A DNA stretch of 37,297 nucleotides from Gammaproteobacteria bacterium (lineage in GTDB: Bacteria; Pseudomonadota; Gammaproteobacteria; VBWC01), in the NCBI GenBank assembly GCA_023266115.1, contig JAHFRU010000023.1:1-37297 (forward strand), given 5' to 3'. A program made the position numbers and the translations under genes. Positions 23,836 through 30,601 of the stretch are shown here, one piece after another (position 1 is the first letter of the stretch; every line of letters starts with the position of its first letter). The notes beneath the pieces are model-generated. The model did not search any database and was not told the origin of the DNA. It saw only the letters and a list, made by a program, of their open reading frames with translations.

Positions 23836-24849
23836 TTAGCTGGGGTCGATTTTGCTCGCCGGGATCGTCACCAACTCGCCATCCTCAAACTGCACCTCAA
23901 CCACGTCCGGTAGCTGGATTGTCGCCGCCCGCCCCTCAACAAAAATGTGAAGGAGAACGGGTTTGGCCTCGCTCTTTGGCTTTGGTGCTGCCGGTGCCTT
24001 GCTTGACTTTTCGGCTTGGCCTCCACCTTCGTTTTTGGACGGTTCGCTTCCCGGTTGTTCGTTTTTTCGTTCGGCCTGTCCTCCCTCGGGGCGTTGTACG
24101 TACAACGGTTCACCCTGCCCGCCTTCGCCCTGCCGGCCTTCGCCTTGGTCGCCTTCGCGGCCTGGGTCTTCCTCTCGGGACTGCTCGCCTGGGTTCTTCA
24201 ATGACCGGACGAACGCCGCCGCCCTTGCCGTCGTCACCCCTGCTTGATGCTCTGCGACAAACGCTAGAACCTGCTCGGGCGCCGTCTTCCACGCGACGAA
24301 CAGATTGTAGACCGCCCGAATTGATGACCGCGCAAGGAAGTCGCCCGCCAGCTCGTCCGGAAATTCGGAAAGGGAAGCGTACATGGAAACGTCGGCTCTG
24401 GGTCGTCCAAGGCGCTTGCTTATCGTCTCTTTCGAAAGTCCGTCCGCGACCATCTCGTTGACCGCCTGGGCCATTTCGATCGGCGACAAGTCGGCGCGCT
24501 GGTCGTTCTCGATTACCTGGTCGATGCGCTCGTTTTCGTCGGCGCCTTCCTCGGTCACGATCGCCGGAATATCTGCCAAGCCAGCTAGGCCGGCTGCGCG
24601 CCAACGTCGTTCGCCAAACCGAATGACGTAGGTCTTGCCCTCGTCCAACGTCCGGAGCGTGATCGGCTGAATGACCCCGCGCGCCTCGATCGACCTTGCC
24701 AGCTCTTCTAAGGCGGTTTGATCGAACACCTTGCGAGGCTGCTTAGGGTCCGGCGTGATCCGGTTTAGGGCGATCTTCTGCACGCTCCGGCCATCGCTCT
24801 TGCGTGAAAGAGCGTCGCCCACGTCGTCCAGGCTGTCCATAAATGACAT
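23836..24849 (-). CDS. parB: ParB partition protein
   Basis: 337 residues. ParB binds parS centromeres, spreads along DNA and works with ParA in plasmid segregation. The ParB/Srx fold is visible at residues 22-110 with PKQPRKVFDQ and the CTP-binding motif GERRWRA (79-85). The HTH domain follows (SPIEMAQAVNEMVADGLSKE, ISKRLGRPRADVS). Residues 220-290 are an acidic, Gly/Glu/Lys-rich linker containing many low-complexity repeats (EGRQGEGGQGE), and the last 45 residues form a small beta-rich tail (TIQLPDVVEVQFEDG). It shares one base with the parA stop. Confidence 0.92.
   Translation of the reverse strand: MSFMDSLDDVGDALSRKSDGRSVQKIALNRITPDPKQPRKVFDQTALEELARSIEARGVIQPITLRTLDEGKTYVIRFGERRWRAAGLAGLADIPAIVTEEGADENERIDQVIENDQRADLSPIEMAQAVNEMVADGLSKETISKRLGRPRADVSMYASLSEFPDELAGDFLARSSIRAVYNLFVAWKTAPEQVLAFVAEHQAGVTTARAAAFVRSLKNPGEQSREEDPGREGDQGEGRQGEGGQGEPLYVQRPEGGQAERKNEQPGSEPSKNEGGGQAEKSSKAPAAPKPKSEAKPVLLHIFVEGRAATIQLPDVVEVQFEDGELVTIPASKIDPS
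24092..24107. repeat. 16-bp palindrome, parS candidate 2 inside parB
   Basis: CGTTGTACGTACAACG is a perfect palindrome inside the low-complexity linker part of parB, encoding PLYVQR. It differs from the copy at 23801 only at the two central bases. A centromere site inside the parB frame is known in other partition loci. Confidence 0.5.
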
Positions 24850-25613
24850 TACGCTTCCTTCTGTGTTTGAGTGGCGCCGATGCGCTCATGCACGGTCGCT
24901 AGAATGGTGCGTATCTCGGCGCCCGCGACCTTCGCGCCCGACGTTTTAATCGTCCAGACGGGGACGCGATCGTTCACCGCCTGCTCGTATCCGCGTCGCA
25001 CGGTGATGACGCCGGGGAACATCATCTTCGTTCCGACCTTCTCGACAACCATCCGTAGGTTGCTCTTCTCGCTCTCGTCGTGGCTGTTGAACCGCGACGC
25101 TATCAGCCCGAGAAAATTGATCGGGCGGCCCTGGCGGCCCTTCTCTTCAACCGCTCGGATCGATCGTAGAAGCTGGCCGATACCGTCCAGGGCGAACGCC
25201 TTAATCTCGATCGGTGCGAGCAAATGATCGCAAACCGCCATCGCCGCGAAGTTTCGCGCATCCCAAGCGGGCGGCGTATCGAAGACGCAAAAATCGAATA
25301 CGTCGGCCATCGCTTTGAAGTTGCGCACGACGTTTGCAACGCCCGCGATCTTCACGCCCTCGATCCGGTCATCTTTGCTCATGACCGATATACCGGCTTC
25401 GGCCGCGCTCGGCATCGTCGCTTCGGCCTCGAATAGATCAGCGGCAAAACCGACCTGACGCTCGCCTGATAGAACCTTTGTCGAATTGCCCTGGCCGTCC
25501 AGGTCCACGAAAAGCACGCGATAGCCTAGCTCGGACAAGTACCACGCCAGATGTAGCGCGAGCATTGTTTTCCCGACGCCGCCCTTCTGGTTGTTGATGA
25601 CGATCGTTTGCAT
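24849..25613 (-). CDS. parA: ParA partition ATPase
   Basis: 254 residues, the short Walker-type Ib length without an N-terminal HTH. The deviant Walker A KGGVGKT covers residues 10-16, DLDGQGNS follows, and the Walker B-like segment is FCVFDTPPAWD. ParA moves ParB-bound plasmids over the nucleoid. Because it lacks an N-terminal DNA-binding domain, autoregulation would be through ParB or another protein. A GCCGGC-gta-GCCGGC hairpin precedes it (25633-25648). Confidence 0.93.
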   Translation of the reverse strand: MQTIVINNQKGGVGKTMLALHLAWYLSELGYRVLFVDLDGQGNSTKVLSGERQVGFAADLFEAEATMPSAAEAGISVMSKDDRIEGVKIAGVANVVRNFKAMADVFDFCVFDTPPAWDARNFAAMAVCDHLLAPIEIKAFALDGIGQLLRSIRAVEEKGRQGRPINFLGLIASRFNSHDESEKSNLRMVVEKVGTKMMFPGVITVRRGYEQAVNDRVPVWTIKTSGAKVAGAEIRTILATVHERIGATQTQKEA

Positions 25614-25655
25614 TGCTGCTGCCTCCTGCCGGCGTAGCCGGCTAAAATTGATCGA

Positions 25656-26012
25656 CTAGGCGGCTGGGGTGTCCTGGCCGGCCGTCTGCGTGTTTCGGGT
25701 AGGTAGCGCCTCGATCTCTCGGCCGGCCTCCTGGGCGGCTAGCTGGATGTCGTAGACGCTTTGCAAATTCATCCAGGTTCGCGGGTCGTTCTCGAACCAA
25801 TGTCCAAGCCGCAAAGCCGTGTCGCCAGTGATGCCGCGCAATCCCTTCATGATCTGGGTTATCCGGTTCGCCGGGACATTGATCTGACGCGATAGCTCGG
25901 CCGGTCTGACGTTCAGCGCTGCTAGCTCCTTCTTCAAAACCTCGCCGGGATGAAGGGGAGTTTCGCCGATCCTGAAGGCATCGGCGGGGCTATCTGCATG
26001 ATCCTGATTCAT
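25656..26012 (-). CDS. HigA/VapI-family HTH protein without a partner toxin
   Basis: 118 residues. The XRE-type HTH of the HigA antitoxin family is clear: LHPGEVLKKELAALNVRPAE, INVPANRITQIMKGLRGIT, and ALRLGHWFENDPRTWMNLQ. HigA normally represses its own operon and neutralises the ribosome-dependent RNase HigB, usually encoded just upstream. No HigB-like frame is next to it: the upstream gene is the DUF6884 protein 49 bases away. It may be a stand-alone regulator of the leading region. A dyad lies directly in front of it. Confidence 0.8.
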   Translation of the reverse strand: MNQDHADSPADAFRIGETPLHPGEVLKKELAALNVRPAELSRQINVPANRITQIMKGLRGITGDTALRLGHWFENDPRTWMNLQSVYDIQLAAQEAGREIEALPTRNTQTAGQDTPAA

Positions 26013-26017
26013 GGCGC

Positions 26018-26050
26018 TGCGTAACCAAAGCTACGCACTACGTCAAACGT
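26018..26050. promoter_or_regulatory. Operator-like dyad in front of the HigA-like gene
   Basis: TGCGTA (26018-26023) and TACGCA (26032-26037) form a 6-bp dyad with an 8-base centre, followed by TACGTCAAACGT (26039-26050). The latter recurs with one mismatch at 27527-27538 in the divergent promoter region of the sprT-like gene. HigA-type proteins bind such dyads; shared control of both places is an inference. Confidence 0.45.
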
Positions 26051-26061
26051 CGTTAAGCGAG

Positions 26062-26550
26062 TCACGCGATGTTCTCGGTAGCCGGAAGCAAATCGAAAAG
26101 GTCGAGCTGGGCCGCCCGGTCTGCCTTGTCGCGAAGCTCGGCAAGCTGTCCGGCAAGCCAAGCCTTTTGCTCGCCGATCCCTAGACCCTCCATCGGGACA
26201 GTTGCCCGGTTTCCCGTCCAGCTCGCCAGCGGGTCGCGGTAAAGGCGGCCGGCTAGAATCACGACGCGGGTTCGCGGCCCGATCTTCTCGGCGAGCTGGG
26301 CCGCGACGCGCTCGCCCCACGCGCGCCGGTCGGCCGCGCTCATGGTCGCTAGGGTGACGTTGTAGGGGTCTATCACTCGGCCGGGGGGGACAAGTCCGTG
26401 AAGGGCTGAAAGGATGAACCAGCGGCCTCCCTGCGCCTCCACATAGGCGCGCGCCTTCTTGAACCAATCGGATTGATAGAGGTCACGCGCGCGCGCTGGG
26501 GTCGGGCGTTTCTGCCCGACGCACGCGACGAGGTAGACGGGCGCGCTCAT
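26062..26550 (-). CDS. DUF6884-family protein
   Basis: 162 residues. The pattern VYLVACVGQKRPTPARARDLY, WFKKARAYVEAQGGRWFILS, ALHGLVPPGRVIDPYNVTL, WGERVAAQLAE is that of DUF6884, a Rossmann-like family that is common on mobile elements and has no settled function as far as I know. The Cys/Lys near the N-terminus (VACVGQKR) and the SALHGLV segment would be the active-site-like residues. It is the last gene of a four-gene operon with overlapping ends. Confidence 0.75.
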   Translation of the reverse strand: MSAPVYLVACVGQKRPTPARARDLYQSDWFKKARAYVEAQGGRWFILSALHGLVPPGRVIDPYNVTLATMSAADRRAWGERVAAQLAEKIGPRTRVVILAGRLYRDPLASWTGNRATVPMEGLGIGEQKAWLAGQLAELRDKADRAAQLDLFDLLPATENIA

Positions 26551-26981
26551 GACGCGATCGGCTCAACGTCGCGCACCTCAACAAACGCGATCTTCTCGCT
26601 GCGCTCATTCCCTACGGCGTCCAGATAGACATAAACGCGATCGGCAAAAACCGGGCTGCACAAGCGCCAAACGACGCCTTCGCGCGCGGCGAACTGGTGG
26701 GGGCTGTCGGCCTCGATCCGCACGCGCTGTCGGGTGCGTAGCCAATTCGCCGCGCTGGCGAGCAACGCCGCCCGTTCGGCCGTGGTGAGGTCGGGGCGGC
26801 GCTTGTGCCGTGTCGGGCTCGCGATCGGCTTGGCTCTGCCGGTCGGGTGGTAATGCTCGATCGCTGCGCCTCCGAATAGGTCGGGCTGCACGGTCGCCAC
26901 GCGCTCGGCGTCGCGCTGGCGACGAAAGGCCGCGCGCCATGCGGCGTCGCTGCCTGGGGCCGGTTCTGCGGGCGCTCTCAC
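26547..26981 (-). CDS. Hypothetical protein of the leading-region operon
   Basis: 144 residues, overlapping both neighbours by 4 bases. Basic N-terminal half (AAWRAAFRRQRDAERV, then RHKRRPDLTTAERAALLA) followed by a beta-rich half (QRVRIEADSPHQFAAREGVV, VYVYLDAVGN). The last part looks like a small SH3-like or OB-like barrel. Function unknown; the operon context suggests a nucleic-acid-related role. Confidence 0.6.
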   Translation of the reverse strand: MRAPAEPAPGSDAAWRAAFRRQRDAERVATVQPDLFGGAAIEHYHPTGRAKPIASPTRHKRRPDLTTAERAALLASAANWLRTRQRVRIEADSPHQFAAREGVVWRLCSPVFADRVYVYLDAVGNERSEKIAFVEVRDVEPIAS

Positions 26982-27205
26982 TGCCCGTTCAACTCGTTGC
27001 GCTTCGCCTCGATCTGGCGTTGCGTCGGAACGCGATCGAACCGAACGATTTTGATGTGCCGGCCGCTTACGCCTCGGTCTTTGTGATCGTCGCGCTCAAA
27101 GTCCACGGCCTCGCGGTCCTTGTCGCCGAACTCGGGGGACCAGCCCGCGCCGTTGTCCGGCTCGCCATAGGCGCGGGCGTGCATGAACATTTGAAAATAG
27201 GCCAC
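26978..27205 (-). CDS. Small hypothetical protein
   Basis: 75 residues, charged (WSPEFGDKDREAVDFERDDH) with a beta-strand-like centre (HIKIVRFDRVP). ATGA overlap with the next gene and 2 bases from the previous stop support co-expression. No family recognised. Confidence 0.6.
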   Translation of the reverse strand: MAYFQMFMHARAYGEPDNGAGWSPEFGDKDREAVDFERDDHKDRGVSGRHIKIVRFDRVPTQRQIEAKRNELNGQ

Positions 27206-27207
27206 TG

Positions 27208-27456
27208 TCAGCGCTCCCCGGGTAGGGTGAGGGTGAAGCGCTCGCGCTGCTGCTCAAGCTCGCGGGTGGTCAGCTTCTCAAGCCAGCTCGGCCCAAGCCG
27301 GTTGCGGATCGCGCGAAGCTCTGCGCCGTGGGGCTGCAAAACGTCGTTGCCGTTCTGCCAAGCCGTCCACAGTGCGAAAGACCAGGTGCGGCCATGACGG
27401 TCGCGGAAGTCGCAAAGTGCAAGCCATTCTGCGTCGGTTGGGGTCTGTGCGCTCAT
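27208..27456 (-). CDS. Small hypothetical protein, first gene of the operon
   Basis: 82 residues (TDAEWLALCDFRDRHGRTWS, then LTTRELEQQRERFTLTLP). Helical, unknown function. The ATG at 27456 faces the sprT-like gene across the 149-base promoter region. Confidence 0.6.
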   Translation of the reverse strand: MSAQTPTDAEWLALCDFRDRHGRTWSFALWTAWQNGNDVLQPHGAELRAIRNRLGPSWLEKLTTRELEQQRERFTLTLPGER

Positions 27457-27605
27457 GCTGGGAACTCCAAAAAATCAGGGGGCGCGGTGCTTGCGCCGTC
27501 CCTCCTGTCTAAAGAAAAGTACGTGATACGTCAAGCGTACTTTTTGCTTGTACGGTGCTGATTTGATGTTATTGTATCGTACGAAACAACGGAAAGGGCG
27601 AGACG
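27457..27605. promoter_or_regulatory. Divergent promoter region with GTAC-centred repeats
   Basis: A 9-bp inverted repeat AAAAGTACG/CGTACTTTT (27515-27523, 27536-27544) lies in the middle of the gap. It encloses TACGTCAAGCGT, seen also before the HigA-like gene, and is followed by TTGTATCGTACGAAACAAC (27572-27590) with a TCGTACGA palindrome. Both flanking transcripts must start here, so a shared repressor site is likely. Confidence 0.55.
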
Positions 27606-28259
27606 ATGAACACCCCGACGAACCGCCACTATGACGAATTGAGCGCCGCTTACGATCACTTCAACCGCGAGCTTTTCGAAGGCCGGTTGCCGCTCTGCCT
27701 GCTGACGATGCAGCGCAAGAATAAGGCTTATGGCTACTTCGCCGGGGGCCGGTTCGGATCGCGCGACGGTGCCAACGTCACCGATGAAATCGCGCTCAAC
27801 CCGTCACACTTTCGCGAGCGGACGGTCGAGCAAAGCCTTTCGACCCTCGTTCACGAAATGACGCACGTAGAACAACACCACTTCGGCAAGCCGTCGCGCG
27901 CTGGCTACCACAATAAGGAATGGGCCGGCCTCATGCACTGCGTGGGCTTGATCCCGACCGATACGGGCCACCCTGGCGGCAAAGAGACGGGGCAGGCCGT
28001 GACGCACTACATTGAACCGAATGGCCGTTTCCAGGCGTCTTGCGCTGCCTTGATCGCCGGGGGTTTCAATCTCCCGTTTGTCGAGCTGTGGGACGAACAA
28101 GAGGGAAAGACCCGCGCGAAGAAGGCCGCGAGCAAAACCAAGTTTTCGTGCCCGAGCTGCGACGCGAACGCCTGGGCCAAACCTGACGCCAATTTGATCT
28201 GCGGCGACTGCCACGAAACGATGAAGGCGGAAGAGGCGGAAGAGGCCGACGACGGCTGA
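27606..28259 (+). CDS. SprT-like zinc metalloprotease with zinc ribbon
   Basis: 217 residues. The SprT/wss-type protease motif is VHEMTHVEQHH (His83, Glu84, His87), with a third ligand likely in AGYHNKEW (His102). A C-terminal zinc ribbon has Cys182/Cys185 and Cys199/Cys202. SprT-family proteases cut DNA-protein crosslinks (Spartan) or, in plasmid ArdC, form part of an antirestriction protein. Here the protease domain is N-terminal and there is no ArdC-type ssDNA domain. AAAGGG lies before the ATG. A role in protecting incoming DNA is inferred from position. Confidence 0.82.
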   Translation: MNTPTNRHYDELSAAYDHFNRELFEGRLPLCLLTMQRKNKAYGYFAGGRFGSRDGANVTDEIALNPSHFRERTVEQSLSTLVHEMTHVEQHHFGKPSRAGYHNKEWAGLMHCVGLIPTDTGHPGGKETGQAVTHYIEPNGRFQASCAALIAGGFNLPFVELWDEQEGKTRAKKAASKTKFSCPSCDANAWAKPDANLICGDCHETMKAEEAEEADDG

Positions 28260-28304
28260 AGGGGGGAGGGGGAAACTCCTTCCCTGTGGTGAAAACTGCC
28301 GCCG

Positions 28305-28865
28305 TTAGGCGGCATCGCCGACCGGCGGAATCCTGCCGATCGTTGCTGTGCTTACGCCCATGATCCGCGCCAAATGCCGGACGCTCTCGCCTTTGCCGCG
28401 CTCGGCCGCCACCCAGGCCCGTTGCTGGGGTGTAAGGCTGAACTTGGGACCGAACTTCACGCCGCGCGCCTTTGCGCGCTGGCGGCCCTCTCCGGTCCTG
28501 CTCAAGATTAGCTCGCGCTCGAACTCTGCGAGGCCGCCTAGAACGGTGACGATCAACCGGCCATGCGGCGTCGTGGTATCGGCCCACGGATCGCGCAACG
28601 ATCTGAACGCGGCCCCGCGCGCCTGGATGGTGTCTAGCGTGTTCAATAGGTCGCGCGTCGATCGCGCCAACCGATCTAACCTGGTCACGATAAGCGTGTC
28701 GCCGGCCTCAAGCGTTTTGAGCGCTCGCGCGAGCTGCACCCGCGCCGATCGCGCGCCCGATGCCGTTTCGGCGAACGTCTTGGCGGCGCCGGCCGCGTCC
28801 AGCTCGGCGAGCTGGGCCGCTAGGCTCTGGCCCTCTGTCGATACCCTGGCGTAACCGTAAATCAT
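28305..28865 (-). CDS. Serine resolvase of the Tn3/ParA type
   Basis: 186 residues from the ATG at 28865 (MIYGYARVSTEGQ), with catalytic Ser9. The usual resolvase motifs follow: TRLDRLARSTRDLL, TPHGRLIVTVLGGLAEFERE, and a C-terminal HTH (ESVRHLARIMGVSTATIGRI). It would resolve plasmid multimers or transposition cointegrates. The upstream residues of the longer frame (to 28970) are not resolvase-like. Direct repeats TGAGACG (28875 and 28888) right before the start are candidate res subsites. Confidence 0.88.
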   Translation of the reverse strand: MIYGYARVSTEGQSLAAQLAELDAAGAAKTFAETASGARSARVQLARALKTLEAGDTLIVTRLDRLARSTRDLLNTLDTIQARGAAFRSLRDPWADTTTPHGRLIVTVLGGLAEFERELILSRTGEGRQRAKARGVKFGPKFSLTPQQRAWVAAERGKGESVRHLARIMGVSTATIGRIPPVGDAA

Positions 28866-28991
28866 CCGGCTTAGTGAGACGGAATTATGAGACGCGCAAG
28901 GGCGCGGAAAAGCGTGGTGTGACCTCCGGCGCTGATTGGCACGGTTCTCCAGCGCTTGGCGGCACGGCAAGAGCGAGTTGCCTTCCGGGCA
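28866..28991. promoter_or_regulatory. Candidate res/promoter region of the first resolvase
   Basis: 126 bases between two same-strand resolvase genes. TGAGACG repeats 13 bases apart (28875-28881, 28888-28894) lie closest to the start codon. No gene seen. Confidence 0.35.
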
Positions 28992-29588
28992 TCAGGCGGC
29001 CTTGGCCGTCACCTCGCCCGCGCTGCGGCTCAGAGTACGATACACCGTTGGCCGCGAGATGGAGAACAGCTCGGCGAGGTCGCTGACCGAGTAGTCGCCG
29101 GTATCGTACATTCGCCGAAGCTCGCGCTGCTGCCGATCGGACAGCTTGGGCTTCTTGCCCCGGAGCTTACCCTTGGCCCGTGCGACCGCCATGCCTTCGC
29201 GGGTGCGCATGCGGATCAGGTCTGCCTCGAACTCGGCGAAGGTAGCGAGGATGTTGAAGAACATCTTGCCCATCGGATCGGTCGGATCGTGGACGCTGGA
29301 CCCGAGCTGCAGCTTCACCCCGCGCGCGGCGAGCGCGTCGGCGATGGCGCGGGCATCGGGGACCGAGCGGGCCAGCCGGTCGAGCTTGGGCACCACGAAC
29401 GTGTCGCCGGCCCTCACGGCCGCCAGTGCCTGGTCGAGTCCCGGCCTCAGCCGGTTCGATCCGGTGAAGCCGTGGTCGGTGTATATGCGATCGGCGGCGA
29501 TACCCATTTCGGCGAGGATGCCTTTTTGGGCAGCCAGGTCCTGCTTGTCAGTCGAGCACCGGGCGTAGCCGATCATAGTGTGGGTCAT
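28992..29588 (-). CDS. Serine resolvase next to the Tn552-like insertion
   Basis: 198 residues from the ATG at 29588 (MTHTMIGYARCSTDKQ); ATG at 29576 is equally possible. Catalytic Ser lies in ARCSTDKQ. Other motifs: KLDRLARSVPDARAI, MGKMFFNILATFAEFEADLI, and HTH DLAELFSISRPTVYRTLSR. A frame extending to 29705 exists only because the Tn552-like end supplies an ATG. Its res site should lie just upstream and seems interrupted by the transposon that begins at 29678. Confidence 0.88.
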   Translation of the reverse strand: MTHTMIGYARCSTDKQDLAAQKGILAEMGIAADRIYTDHGFTGSNRLRPGLDQALAAVRAGDTFVVPKLDRLARSVPDARAIADALAARGVKLQLGSSVHDPTDPMGKMFFNILATFAEFEADLIRMRTREGMAVARAKGKLRGKKPKLSDRQQRELRRMYDTGDYSVSDLAELFSISRPTVYRTLSRSAGEVTAKAA

Positions 29589-29620
29589 GGAGTCGATCTG
29601 TAACGATAGTGGCCCCATCA

Positions 29621-29644
29621 ATGCAAAAGATATAGTACCAGTCT
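29621..29644. promoter_or_regulatory. Left part of the split res site
   Basis: ATGCAAAAGATAT lies about 35 bases before the resolvase start. It resembles ATGCAAAACCTAT at 33593-33605, beyond the other end of the transposon, so the two probably formed one res region. Confidence 0.4.
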
Positions 29645-29677
29645 TGTGAGACTCGGCCCAGCCCGGGATTGTGGCCC

Positions 29678-29705
29678 TGTAAACGCTCACGCTAAGTGGC
29701 GGCAT
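29678..29705 (+). repeat. Tn552-like terminal inverted repeat, left
   Basis: TGTAAACGCTCACG begins the copy; tniB ends 18 bases inside it. The inward extension CGCGATCA/ATA is shared with the other end. Confidence 0.8.
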
Positions 29706-29722
29706 TCTGATCGCGGTATTTG

Positions 29723-30601
29723 TCAGTTGCCGGGCCCGATCACCAGGCAGTCGCGCGCGGCCTGAACGATGTCGGGCGACACCTCGCTGATGCGGTTGAG
29801 GGTCATGATCCTTCGCATCTGCGCGAACAGGCGCTCCATCAGGCGGAAGTTGCCACGCGTGATGCGGATAACCGCCGCCTGCGCCTCGATCGCGTCGAGC
29901 TGGGCCGGATCGAAGGTGATGCCGAAGTCGCTGGCATGGGTCGCGAGCAGCAGGCGCATCTCGGTCTCGGTGAGCGGCTTGAACTCATGCACGAAACCGA
30001 TGCGTGAGTAGAATTGTGCGTAACGAGCAAGGCGCTTTTCCAGGCCCGGCATGCCCATGAGGATCAGTCCGAAGCCTTGCCGGTCGGACAGGTCGCGCAA
30101 GTGTTCGAGCGATTTGATCGACAGGCGATCGGCCTCGTCGACGATGACGAGCGGACAGGCGACGCGGGCAACATCGTGGGTGGCTTCCTCGTGCGAGCCG
30201 CTGGCGACCGTCAGTCGCGCATAGCCCATCTTGATCAGGTTGAGGCCCAGCGCCGCGTCGATCGTCTTGGGGGTGTTGCTAACCGAGACGGTATAGAAGA
30301 CGGCCCGGCAACGCGCGACCTTTTCGGCAAGGTGCGGCGCAATGGGACGGAGCGCGGCATATTCCGCCAGGTCGGGGAAGCTGGAAAACTCGCGCGCCGA
30401 TCGGGTCTTTCCGACGCCCGGCCGCCCGTGACACACACCGATATAGCGGTAGTGCGCGCAGGCTTCGGCGAACTCGACGAACCGGGCATGTTCGCGCGTC
30501 GCCAGGAACGGCTGCTCGACCGGGAACTCAATCGTCAGCGGCGTAGAGCCGGAGGCCTCGATAGGTGATGGGCTGGGAAGCCGTATCCTCTTGGTCGCCA
30601 T
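29723..30601 (-). CDS. tniB: TniB-like transposition ATPase
   Basis: 292 residues from the ATG at 30601 (MATKRIRLPSP), overlapping tniA by 74 bases; ATG at 30637 is an alternative. AAA+ motifs: Walker A GRPGVGKT (59-66), Walker B LVIVDEADRLS near 160, then LMGMPGLEKRL. TniB/MuB-type ATPases choose the target and activate the transposase. The length matches the 271-residue Tn552 ATPase group more closely than longer Tn5053 TniB. Confidence 0.88.
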   Translation of the reverse strand: MATKRIRLPSPSPIEASGSTPLTIEFPVEQPFLATREHARFVEFAEACAHYRYIGVCHGRPGVGKTRSAREFSSFPDLAEYAALRPIAPHLAEKVARCRAVFYTVSVSNTPKTIDAALGLNLIKMGYARLTVASGSHEEATHDVARVACPLVIVDEADRLSIKSLEHLRDLSDRQGFGLILMGMPGLEKRLARYAQFYSRIGFVHEFKPLTETEMRLLLATHASDFGITFDPAQLDAIEAQAAVIRITRGNFRLMERLFAQMRRIMTLNRISEVSPDIVQAARDCLVIGPGN

